Origin: an uncultured Dysgonomonas sp.
Lineage (GTDB): Bacteria > Bacteroidota > Bacteroidia > Bacteroidales > Dysgonomonadaceae
Assembly: GCA_945292135.1 (NCBI GenBank)
Contig: CALYRA010000121.1
Span: 1-5,518, forward strand
Direction: 5' to 3'
DNA: 5,518 nucleotides
Shown here: positions 1 through 5,518 of the stretch, one piece after another
Numbering within the stretch: position 1 is the first letter of the stretch
How the letters are laid out: each line of letters opens with the position of its first letter
Translations under genes and position numbers: made by a program
Notes under the pieces: model-generated
What the model was told of the DNA's origin: nothing
The model's input: the letters and a program-made list of their open reading frames with translations, nothing else
Databases searched by the model: none

Positions 1-3000
1 GGAGGATAGATTATACTCAATTACATTTTGAACTTTTCGAAATTAAAAATACAAATCTAAATGTTTATGAAATCGGTAGAACCTCTACGGATTCGGAAGA
101 TTCTATTGATAATAAAAAAGAATTTCAAAACCTGTACGATTTGATATCTCCATATATAGACGTATTGACTGCAGGACAAATGAATTTAACTAACGCGTCA
201 TTCACATTTAATTTAAACAAAGATCAAAATCCGACAAAATATTCATTACGAGATATTAATTTTCGAGTACATGGATTTATCCTTGATAAAAATTCTTCAA
301 AATCCGGGAAACTCCTATATTCAGATGATTTTGAATTTGTAGCGGATCGTCCGCAGCTTTTGTTATCGAATGATCAGTTTGAATTAAAAACGAAAAATAT
401 ATTGTTCAGTACCAAAGATTCTGTTATCCTGATTGAAGGTATCCGTTTGATACCCCAAACCGCTCTTATAGCAGACAGCTTTAACATAATTAATAATTAT
501 GCCGATGCTATGATAAAAAAAGTAGAGGTAAATGGGATTCATTTTAAACGCAAGGATGCACAAAACTATTTGGACGCAAAATCATTAAATATCATTTCAT
601 CTAAAATTGAATATTACAATGCTCAAGATTTTAATCAAGACCCCATTGAACCTAATGTTAATATTTCGGACTCGTTAACAAGTTCTTGGTCATTGTATGG
701 TTTTATTTCTCCACTTTTGAAAGAAGTTGCAATTGATAAAATCCTGATAGATAGTACGCAATTCAAATATACGGATGACAGCAAAGGCCGGAAGGATGTA
801 TATTCGATGGATAAATTTAGATTTATCGCCAATAAGTTTAGAGTAGATTCTGTCTCCAATCCTCAAGATAGGTTATTGTATTCTGATAATTTCTCCGTTA
901 ATGCTGCAGGTATAAAAGGAATTGTCAGGAGTAAAAACCAGAAAGCAAATATTGATTATTTGTATTTAAATGTGGCGGAAGGTAATTTTATTTTGGGTGA
1001 ATTAAAATTAGACCCATTGGATAAGGATTCAAAGAACGAATACTTATCCGGAGTCATAAAAGGATTGACTATAACGGGATTAAAATATAAAAAGGGATTA
1101 GAAATAAAAAAATTACTCATAGATAATCCGAAAATTGAATACGTAAGTCCGCTTAGTCGCCCATCCATTACAAATAAAAAGATGGATTTGGAGAATCCAA
1201 ACGAGATTTTTTCTTCTTTTTTTCGCTATTTACATGTAAAAAATTTCAATTTAAATAATGCTTATATAACTTATAATGATAGAGAGAATAATAATATTTA
1301 TAAGCTTAATAAGCTTAACTTTTGGGCAACAGATTTTTTTCTGAATAGGCAAAAGAAACATAAAAAGTACGAGTTCTTTAATTTTTCTGAGTTTGGCGTT
1401 TCTTTTATCGATTTTGATAATTATTTGCCAAATAAACATCATCATTTAAAAATAGCTGAGGCATCATTTGACAGCAATACAGGTTTACTTATATTAAACA
1501 GACTAAAGCTTACGCCGCAATTCCAAAATAAGCAAGTCTCGACATATTTTGATTTAGCAATACCAAATCTTTTAGTCGAAGGATTGTACTACAAAAAACA
1601 ACAAAATAATGAAGTAAATAATTTGAGGCGATTCAATGTTGATAGTTTATATTTGAGAATCGTAAAGATGGATAATGAAAAAACTTTGGATCGTAGTAAA
1701 GAATTATTTAAAATTCCTACCGGATATGTAGAAAGAATAGATATCGGAAATGTTGATTTTACTTACTTAGATAAGTTAAAAGATGACAGCATAGATGTTC
1801 GATTGAAAAGATTTACGCTGAATAATGCAGCCTATTCTGAAAATAAAGAATTAGCCTTGAAAGGCTTGACCGTGTCTAAGATCACTTTAAGAATGTCACA
1901 ATCAGGTAGAAATTTAAATGCAATATCCGATTCAATAGTTCTGTCGGAATTAAGATGGAAGCCAAAAGAAAATTTTGATCTTGGCTTTTTGGATATAAAA
2001 AGCCCCAAGATGCAAATACTTCAATCAAGAATTGAAAAATCAAATAAATTAAAGAAAAGTAGAGGTGATTTATATGATGAAGTAGGAAAGTGGGCAGAGA
2101 AGGTAAACTTGAATCAAGTTAAGATTGATGATGCGACGTTTGATTATAAGCGGATAAATGATTTGTTGTCTGAAGATAATAAATTGGGTAAAATAAGTTT
2201 AGCTTTATCCGGATTCTCCTTGAATACAAGAGAAAAAAACTTTGGTTTTGAAGATATACAATTTAATACTTCCAATCTTAAAATTCCGTTAGATAATGGC
2301 TTTTATACTTTACATCTTGGAAATATAGATTTCCGAAAAGGCGGTTTGCTTAGGATGAATGATCTAAAATTGGTAGCGGCTTATCCTAAAATGGATTTTG
2401 CTTACAAACACCCGAGAAAAAAGGATTGGTTTGATGTTTCGGTTCGAAATGTGGAGTTGAAAGGTCTTGATTACCCAACCTTTTTTAATCGGAAGAAATT
2501 GAATATAAAGAAAGTTGATATATCAGGCGTGTCGATTCAAAATTTCAAAAACCAAAAAGTAAATATCACGCACAACCTTATGCCCATGATTTATGAAGGC
2601 TTACAAAAATTCCCACTTAAATTAAACGTAGATACTGTCGATGTCCGTAACGTTGATGTTGTTTATGAAGAATTGACCGAAAAAGGTACTGTACCCGGTA
2701 AATTATTTTTTACAGATATGAACGGAATGTTTACAGGATTTACAAATGAAGCAACCAGACGTCAACAATACATCAATTTGGATGCAGATGGTAAATTGAT
2801 GGGATCAGGAGAATTTACCGCTAACTGGAAGCTTCCTGTAGATTCTTCTTTTGATAGTTTTCTACTATCAGCGCATCTTAAAAATTTTGATCTTAGAGAT
2901 TTGAATCAACTTCTCACTCCGATGTTTCCAGTCCGTGTTTCGGGAGGTGCTATTTCTGACCTGAAATTTAACGCCAGTGCGTCAAACATTGGAGCGAACG

Positions 3001-3365
3001 TTGATATGACTATGTTATATAACGATTTGGAATTAGAGTTGCTAAAGAATAAAGAAGGAAAATTTGTGAAGAACGGGTTTTCAACATGGGGAGCCAATCT
3101 TATAATCCGAGATAATAATCCGGATAAAGTGAATAAAAATCCTCGTCAACCATCCTTGACTATCACGCGGGATCCTTATCATTCTACATTTAATTATATA
3201 TGGCAAATTCTTAAACCCCCCGTAATAGAGTCCGTTGGAATTTCAAAAGAAAAGCAGGATTTAATGAGTGGTGTTTCCGGCTTTTTCCAAAAGATTAAAA
3301 ATTTCTTTGGCGGTGGAAGAAAGGAAGATAAAAAAGATAAGAAAGGAAAATACGATAAGAAATAA
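1..3365 (+). CDS. Large repetitive AsmA/DUF748-like envelope protein, 5'-truncated
   Basis: The reading frame is open from the left edge (first full codon at position 3) to TAA at 3363-3365, giving about 1,120 visible residues. The true start and any N-terminal membrane anchor lie outside the window. In-frame TTG at 141 and ATG at 180 are internal, because repeat-like sequence continues upstream (codons 3-80 include an EIKNTNLNVYE stretch). The visible protein is a long series of short alternating polar/hydrophobic strands with no transmembrane segment, arranged as repeats of roughly 165-190 residues (separate entry). The last part (about 2769-3050) changes character: it has LDADGKLMGSGEF, then LKNFDLRDLNQLLTP and a VSGGAISDLKF segment, resembling the C-terminal region of AsmA/DUF748-type proteins. 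The end has a hydrophobic FFQKIKNFF patch followed by a Gly- and Lys-rich tail. AsmA/TamB/YhdP proteins are anchored in the inner membrane and span the periplasm, with roles in lipid transport or outer-membrane assembly. That role here is inference from architecture. No catalytic motif is visible. The reading frame is certain; the family assignment is moderate. Confidence 0.72.
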   Translation, partial: RIDYTQLHFELFEIKNTNLNVYEIGRTSTDSEDSIDNKKEFQNLYDLISPYIDVLTAGQMNLTNASFTFNLNKDQNPTKYSLRDINFRVHGFILDKNSSKSGKLLYSDDFEFVADRPQLLLSNDQFELKTKNILFSTKDSVILIEGIRLIPQTALIADSFNIINNYADAMIKKVEVNGIHFKRKDAQNYLDAKSLNIISSKIEYYNAQDFNQDPIEPNVNISDSLTSSWSLYGFISPLLKEVAIDKILIDSTQFKYTDDSKGRKDVYSMDKFRFIANKFRVDSVSNPQDRLLYSDNFSVNAAGIKGIVRSKNQKANIDYLYLNVAEGNFILGELKLDPLDKDSKNEYLSGVIKGLTITGLKYKKGLEIKKLLIDNPKIEYVSPLSRPSITNKKMDLENPNEIFSSFFRYLHVKNFNLNNAYITYNDRENNNIYKLNKLNFWATDFFLNRQKKHKKYEFFNFSEFGVSFIDFDNYLPNKHHHLKIAEASFDSNTGLLILNRLKLTPQFQNKQVSTYFDLAIPNLLVEGLYYKKQQNNEVNNLRRFNVDSLYLRIVKMDNEKTLDRSKELFKIPTGYVERIDIGNVDFTYLDKLKDDSIDVRLKRFTLNNAAYSENKELALKGLTVSKITLRMSQSGRNLNAISDSIVLSELRWKPKENFDLGFLDIKSPKMQILQSRIEKSNKLKKSRGDLYDEVGKWAEKVNLNQVKIDDATFDYKRINDLLSEDNKLGKISLALSGFSLNTREKNFGFEDIQFNTSNLKIPLDNGFYTLHLGNIDFRKGGLLRMNDLKLVAAYPKMDFAYKHPRKKDWFDVSVRNVELKGLDYPTFFNRKKLNIKKVDISGVSIQNFKNQKVNITHNLMPMIYEGLQKFPLKLNVDTVDVRNVDVVYEELTEKGTVPGKLFFTDMNGMFTGFTNEATRRQQYINLDADGKLMGSGEFTANWKLPVDSSFDSFLLSAHLKNFDLRDLNQLLTPMFPVRVSGGAISDLKFNASASNIGANVDMTMLYNDLELELLKNKEGKFVKNGFSTWGANLIIRDNNPDKVNKNPRQPSLTITRDPYHSTFNYIWQILKPPVIESVGISKEKQDLMSGVSGFFQKIKNFFGGGRKEDKKDKKGKYDKK
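177..2675 (+). repeat. Diverged tandem protein repeats (six visible units)
   Basis: Within the large gene the same order of motifs recurs. Motif A, roughly h-x-h-x-N-x-x-F-x-Y, is encoded at 177-218 (QMNLTNASFTFNLN), 738-779 (KILIDSTQFKYTDD), 1239-1280 (KNFNLNNAYITYND), 1734-1775 (RIDIGNVDFTYLDK), 2115-2156 (QVKIDDATFDYKRI) and 2634-2675 (TVDVRNVDVVYEEL). The spacings are 561, 501, 495, 381 and 519 bp. After each of the first five comes motif C, a short L-K-L-x-P-like strand: IRLIP 441-455, LKLDP 1002-1016, LKLTP 1503-1517, LRWKP 1950-1964 and LKLVAAYP 2364-2387. In four units motif B (GI/GL-x-Y/F, often followed by K-K or K-R) follows motif C: VNGIHFKRK, ITGLKYKK, VEGLYYKK and LKGLDYP. Units 1 and 2 also share LLYSD(D/N)F after motif A. 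The nucleotide sequences are strongly diverged, so this is an old protein-level duplication and not a recent DNA repeat. The alignment was done by eye. Confidence 0.65.
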
Positions 3366-3380
3366 TATTAATAGTAAACA

Positions 3381-3415
3381 AAAAAGTCGAATACTTATTT
3401 AGTAATCGTCTTTTT
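3381..3415. terminator. Bidirectional intrinsic terminator
   Basis: A 15-bp inverted repeat (3381-3395 against 3401-3415) has 13 matched pairs, two mismatches (3387/3409 and 3391/3405) and a five-base TATTT loop. The stem begins with a run of A and ends with a run of T. On the plus strand it is a hairpin followed by CTTTTTCTT; on the minus strand the same hairpin is followed by CTTTTTTG. It starts 15 bp after the stop of the large plus-strand gene and lies just beyond the 3' end of tRNA-Gly on the minus strand. It can therefore end both convergent transcripts. The stem is AT-rich, so its strength is uncertain. Confidence 0.7.
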
Positions 3416-3420
3416 CTTAG

Positions 3421-3493
3421 AGCGGAAGACGGGGCTCAAACCCGCGACCCTCAGCTTGGAAGGCTGATGCTCTATCAACTGAGCTACTTCCGC
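3421..3493 (-). tRNA. tRNA-Gly (anticodon TCC)
   Basis: The reverse complement folds into a standard 73-base cloverleaf. The acceptor stem is GCGGAAG/CTTCCGC (7 of 7 paired) and the D stem is GCTC/GAGC. The anticodon stem is TCAGC/GCTGA around loop CTTCCAA, giving anticodon TCC and hence glycine GGA/GGG codons. The variable region is short (GGGTC), and the T stem GCGGG/CCCGT has one G-U pair. The discriminator base is U, as is usual for bacterial tRNA-Gly. CCA is not encoded (CTAAG follows), so the 3' end must be added by a nucleotidyltransferase. It lies 10 bp downstream of tRNA-Tyr and is probably co-transcribed with it, ending at the hairpin 3381-3415. Confidence 0.97.
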
Positions 3494-3503
3494 AAAATTT
3501 AGG

Positions 3504-3586
3504 TGGGCAGTGAAGGATTCGAACCTCCGAAGTCGAATGACAGCTGAGTTACAGTCAGCCCCAGTTGGCCACTTTGGTAACTGCCC
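3504..3586 (-). tRNA. tRNA-Tyr (anticodon GTA)
   Basis: The reverse complement is a class II tRNA of 83 bases with discriminator A. The acceptor stem is GGGCAGT/ACTGCCC (7 of 7). The anticodon stem is GCTGA/TCAGC around loop CTGTAAC, giving anticodon GTA for tyrosine UAU/UAC codons. The long variable arm contains a GTC-ATTC-GAC hairpin, as expected for bacterial tRNA-Tyr. The T arm is GGAGG-TTCGAAT-CCTTC. CCA is not encoded (the 3' flank after the discriminator reads CCT). It is the first tRNA of a two-gene unit and starts 36 bp after the ribH stop codon. Confidence 0.97.
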
Positions 3587-3604
3587 AATGCTCGTTAGCG
3601 ATTG

Positions 3605-3635
3605 CAAAAGTAATACAATTTTTTATTCTTCCAAA
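3605..3635 (-). promoter_or_regulatory. Promoter for tRNA-Tyr/tRNA-Gly unit
   Basis: On the minus strand, TTTG (3635-3632) is followed by 19 bp and then TACTTTTG (3612-3605). This matches the Bacteroidetes sigma-A consensus TTTG-N(about 19-21)-TAnnTTTG at all fixed positions. Transcription would start near 3598, leaving a leader of about 12 nt before tRNA-Tyr at 3586. The -33 element lies inside the ribH coding region (its Asn-Leu codons near the C-terminus), and the stop codon (3625-3623) falls in the spacer. The tRNAs can therefore be expressed independently of ribH. Confidence 0.72.
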
Positions 3636-4120
3636 TTTCTAAGAGAAAAATCTATCATTTTTAATGCAGTTATAGCGCATTCGTCTCCTTTATTACCATG
3701 CTTTCCTCCGGCGCGATCTTCCGCTTGTTGCATATTATCAGTAGTTAATAGACCGAATATGAAAGGGATATCATATGCGATATTCAATTCGGTGATGCCC
3801 TGAGTTACACCGTTACACACATAATCAAAATGAGGCGTATCTCCACGAACAACACACCCGAACACAATAACGGCGTCTAATTCTTTATTTTCGGCCAAAT
3901 GTTTTGCTCCATATACAAGTTCAAAACTTCCGGGAACATAATCTATAATTAGGTTTTCTTCTTTAACGCCATGTTTGAATAGCGTTTTGCAAGCGCCGTT
4001 TAGTAACGCATTTGTGATTTTGTCATTCCATTCAGAAACTACTATTCCTATTTTCATATTGTCTCCATCCGGAACCGTTGCCGCATTATACGACGAGAGA
4101 TTGTGATATGCAGTTGCCAT
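3623..4120 (-). CDS. ribH: 6,7-dimethyl-8-ribityllumazine synthase
   Basis: Lumazine synthase condenses 5-amino-6-ribitylamino-uracil with 3,4-dihydroxy-2-butanone 4-phosphate to give 6,7-dimethyl-8-ribityllumazine, the penultimate step of riboflavin synthesis, in the cytoplasm. The protein from ATG at 4120 has 165 residues, normal for the family, and shows its signature sites: W31 in the aromatic substrate-stacking position (VVSEWN), PGSFE (63-67), [12 protein letters not shown] (90-101) with the proposed catalytic His97, and [10 protein letters not shown] (136-145), the phosphate-binding loop with conserved Arg136. Other residues are family-like and nothing appears broken. The frame extends upstream to an ATG at 4207, but that extension would run through the predicted promoter at 4146-4153. 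[13 protein letters not shown] at 4120 also matches the usual start of Bacteroidetes RibH, so 4120 is chosen. There is no Shine-Dalgarno site. The predicted leader (about 20 nt) is too short for an FMN riboswitch. No other rib gene is in the window; two tRNA genes follow on the same strand. Confidence 0.97.
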   Translation of the reverse strand: MATAYHNLSSYNAATVPDGDNMKIGIVVSEWNDKITNALLNGACKTLFKHGVKEENLIIDYVPGSFELVYGAKHLAENKELDAVIVFGCVVRGDTPHFDYVCNGVTQGITELNIAYDIPFIFGLLTTDNMQQAEDRAGGKHGNKGDECAITALKMIDFSLRNLEE

Positions 4121-4145
4121 AATTTGTTTTATATTATATTTGCCG

Positions 4146-4153
4146 CAAAGGTA
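4146..4153 (-). promoter_or_regulatory. ribH promoter, -7 element TACCTTTG
   Basis: On the minus strand the sequence TACCTTTG followed by C matches the Bacteroidetes -7 consensus TAnnTTTG exactly. Transcription would start near 4139, about 20 nt before the ribH ATG at 4120. I see no good TTTG -33 element at the usual distance, only a weak T-rich stretch, so the call rests on the -7 box and its position. Confidence 0.6.
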
Positions 4154-4264
4154 ACTATTTTGTTTGTTTTTCTTAATCGTAAATATAACGCTTGTCTTTA
4201 TTAACATTTAACAGTTTTTCCGAATTTAGAATTTTTTGTAATCAACTTAAAAATATATTTCTTG

Positions 4265-4272
4265 TATATTTG
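4265..4272 (+). promoter_or_regulatory. PPIase gene promoter, -7 element TATATTTG
   Basis: TATATTTG matches the Bacteroidetes -7 consensus TAnnTTTG and lies 35 bp before the ATG at 4308, so transcription would start near 4279 with a leader of about 29 nt. A TTTG lies upstream at 4235-4238, but the 26-bp gap is longer than the usual 19-23, so the -33 assignment is doubtful. AT-rich context makes chance matches more likely here. Confidence 0.5.
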
Positions 4273-4307
4273 CATCTGTTTTACAATTAATTATAGCTTT
4301 TTTAGTG

Positions 4308-5518
4308 ATGTTTATGAAATCGTTGTCACTTCTCCTTATATTTTTAACACTGACAATATCCTCATTGTTGGCTCAATCGCCTGATCCTATTGTTTTTTCT
4401 GTTAATGGTAAGCCTGTGTATAAATCTGAATTTGAAGCCGCTTATAAAAAGAATAATTTAACTGCTAAATTTGAGAAAAACGATATAGAATCTTTTTTAC
4501 AATCTTATATTAATTCCAAATTAAGTTTGGAAGAAGCATTGACGCAAAAATTAGATACGACAAACGAGTATAAATATCAATGCGATTCGTATCGGATACA
4601 AGTAACAGCTCCATATCTCGAAAATAGAGAGTATGCAGACCGTTATTTTCAAAATTTGTATAATCAATATTTAGAAGATGTAGAATTAAATCATGCGTTC
4701 ATTCCGTTTGGAAAAAGTAAAATATTCCCTTCCGATACATTAAATGCTTATAATGTCGCAATGGTTCGTTACAACGAACTAAAGAAAAATAAATTTAAAG
4801 AATCACAGTCAATTGATTATACAAAAGAACCTTCTCTCGAAACGAACCTCGAAATGGTAAATGGATATTTGGGTTGGGTACCTTTACCAATGCTCTCCAC
4901 AGCAATAAACAAAACAATATCAGGGATGTCAATTGGTGAAATAAGTAAACCCATACGTACAATGAAGGGATATCATATTATTCAATTGTTAGCGAAACGA
5001 CCCGCTATTGGGTACAGGACTGTCGATCAAGTTGTTTTTGGCTACAAAAACCTTCCGCCTACCAAGCAAGATATTGATAGCGTGACTACTTTAGTTCAAT
5101 CAATATATTCCGAAATTGATGATTCTTATGATTTTCAAATCCTTTGTGATAACTTTTCAGAAGCTCACGGAACAGGTAGTAAAGGGTGTCGTTTTGGCGA
5201 AATTGGATTAGACGCCAAATTGCCCGCAAGTTTTATAAATGAAGCTTTTAGACTAGAAAATGTCGGAGATATAAGTCGCCCCGTTGTTACCAATTATGGA
5301 GTGCATATTTTACGCTTAGTCAGTAAAAGAGGCATACCGCCTAAAGATGAAATGGAAGATAAATTATTTGAAAGTATGCAGAATGGAGACAAAGGCGCTT
5401 TCTATACTTTTGAATATCAAAAATATTTCGGTGACAAATACAATCTTGTTTATAATAAAGGCGCTTATCAAAAATTGATGAATATTGCCAACAGTGTATA
5501 TCCGACCGATTCTTCTTT
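4308..5518 (+). CDS. SurA-like periplasmic peptidyl-prolyl isomerase (two parvulin domains), 3'-truncated
   Basis: The frame runs from ATG at 4308 to the right edge with no stop: 403 complete codons plus two bases. Relatives I recall in Bacteroidetes are around 500 residues, so the C-terminus is missing. Residues 1-22 form a signal peptide (short basic start, hydrophobic core, probable cleavage SLLA|QS), placing the protein in the periplasm. Residues 26-115 resemble the SurA N-terminal chaperone region (DPIVFSVNGKPVYKSEFE). The first parvulin domain spans about 124-232, with H129 (ELNHAFIPF), GYLGWVP (W190) and GYHIIQL (H223). The second spans about 237-340, with GCRFGEIG and YGVHILRL (H333), but has Gln241 where the first conserved histidine is expected. 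SurA-type proteins assist folding and delivery of outer-membrane proteins; that role here is inferred. ATG at 4314 (MKSLSLL) is an equally plausible start, as neither has a Shine-Dalgarno site. The surA symbol is withheld because Bacteroidetes carry several such paralogues. Confidence 0.88.
   Translation, partial: MFMKSLSLLLIFLTLTISSLLAQSPDPIVFSVNGKPVYKSEFEAAYKKNNLTAKFEKNDIESFLQSYINSKLSLEEALTQKLDTTNEYKYQCDSYRIQVTAPYLENREYADRYFQNLYNQYLEDVELNHAFIPFGKSKIFPSDTLNAYNVAMVRYNELKKNKFKESQSIDYTKEPSLETNLEMVNGYLGWVPLPMLSTAINKTISGMSIGEISKPIRTMKGYHIIQLLAKRPAIGYRTVDQVVFGYKNLPPTKQDIDSVTTLVQSIYSEIDDSYDFQILCDNFSEAHGTGSKGCRFGEIGLDAKLPASFINEAFRLENVGDISRPVVTNYGVHILRLVSKRGIPPKDEMEDKLFESMQNGDKGAFYTFEYQKYFGDKYNLVYNKGAYQKLMNIANSVYPTDSS

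Larger units (their letters stand above)
4121..4307. other. Divergent intergenic region between ribH and the PPIase gene
   Basis: This 187-bp, very AT-rich region separates the two divergently transcribed genes. It holds a leftward -7 box (4146-4153) and a rightward -7 box (4265-4272), with about 110 bp between them. There is a small AT palindrome (AAATATATTT, 4251-4260) just upstream of the rightward box. I see no riboswitch-like structure, convincing operator or small gene. Confidence 0.6.

Noticed and set aside
1..10. GGAGG at the very start as a Shine-Dalgarno site
   Set aside because: No start codon follows at a suitable distance, the sequence lies inside an open coding frame, and this lineage rarely uses such sites.
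141..149. TTG at 141 as the start codon of the large protein
   Set aside because: The frame is open back to the left edge, the upstream residues look like the same beta-repeat protein, and no promoter or leader is visible before it.
1301..1319. Short direct repeat of TAAGCTTAA
   Set aside because: It encodes the KLNKLN stretch of the protein in a low-complexity region; two short copies are expected by chance in AT-rich coding DNA.
635..1445. Several 60-75-codon minus-strand frames inside the large gene
   Set aside because: They lie antisense to a strongly supported coding frame, have no promoters, and are composed like translated antisense DNA.
2906..3097. Minus-strand 63-codon frame near the end of the large gene
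   Set aside because: It is antisense to the conserved C-terminal region of the large protein and has no supporting signals.
3395..3607. Minus-strand 70-codon frame across the tRNA genes
   Set aside because: It is fully explained by the two tRNA genes and the terminator.
3510..3803. Plus-strand 97-codon frame
   Set aside because: It runs antisense to tRNA-Tyr and ribH, and its protein has no recognisable features.
4121..4207. 29-residue N-terminal extension of RibH starting at 4207
   Set aside because: It does not resemble lumazine synthase, crosses the predicted -7 box, and is rich in Lys, Asn and Ile as expected of AT-rich intergenic DNA.
4120..4307. FMN riboswitch upstream of ribH
   Set aside because: The predicted leader is only about 20 nt, and none of the conserved RFN-element segments is visible in the region.

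Overview
The window looks like chromosomal DNA from a low-GC member of the Bacteroidetes, most likely Bacteroidales. Three things point there. The recognisable promoters match the Bacteroidetes sigma-A consensus (TTTG near -33, TAnnTTTG near -7). The genes lack Shine-Dalgarno sites and have A/T-rich leaders. The lumazine synthase and the parvulin-type chaperone read like Bacteroidetes family members. I cannot name a genus.

Layout. Positions 1-3365 (+) hold the 3' part of a very large gene, open at the left edge. It encodes a repetitive beta-rich protein that I assign tentatively to the AsmA/DUF748-like envelope proteins. A short intergenic stretch (3366-3420) carries a near-symmetrical hairpin that can terminate transcription from both sides. 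On the minus strand, read right to left, come ribH (4120-3623, riboflavin synthesis), tRNA-Tyr(GTA) (3586-3504) and tRNA-Gly(TCC) (3493-3421). The tRNA pair has its own good promoter, whose -33 element lies inside the last codons of ribH. A 187-bp divergent intergenic region (4121-4307) carries a -7 box for ribH and one for the rightward gene. From 4308 (+) to the right edge runs the 5' part of a SurA-like periplasmic peptidyl-prolyl isomerase with a signal peptide and two parvulin domains. No stop codon is reached.

How the genes relate. The two plus-strand genes are both probably concerned with building or maintaining the cell envelope: a large groove- or bridge-like protein and an outer-membrane-protein chaperone. 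They are separated by an unrelated minus-strand housekeeping unit (ribH and two tRNAs) and are not an operon. The ribH and tRNA transcripts probably end at the shared terminator, where the large gene also ends.

I see no mobile element, CRISPR array, phage or defence genes, and no convincing undescribed system. The most interesting points are the long tandem repeat architecture of the large protein, the tRNA promoter embedded in ribH, the bidirectional terminator, and the loss of one conserved histidine in the second parvulin domain.
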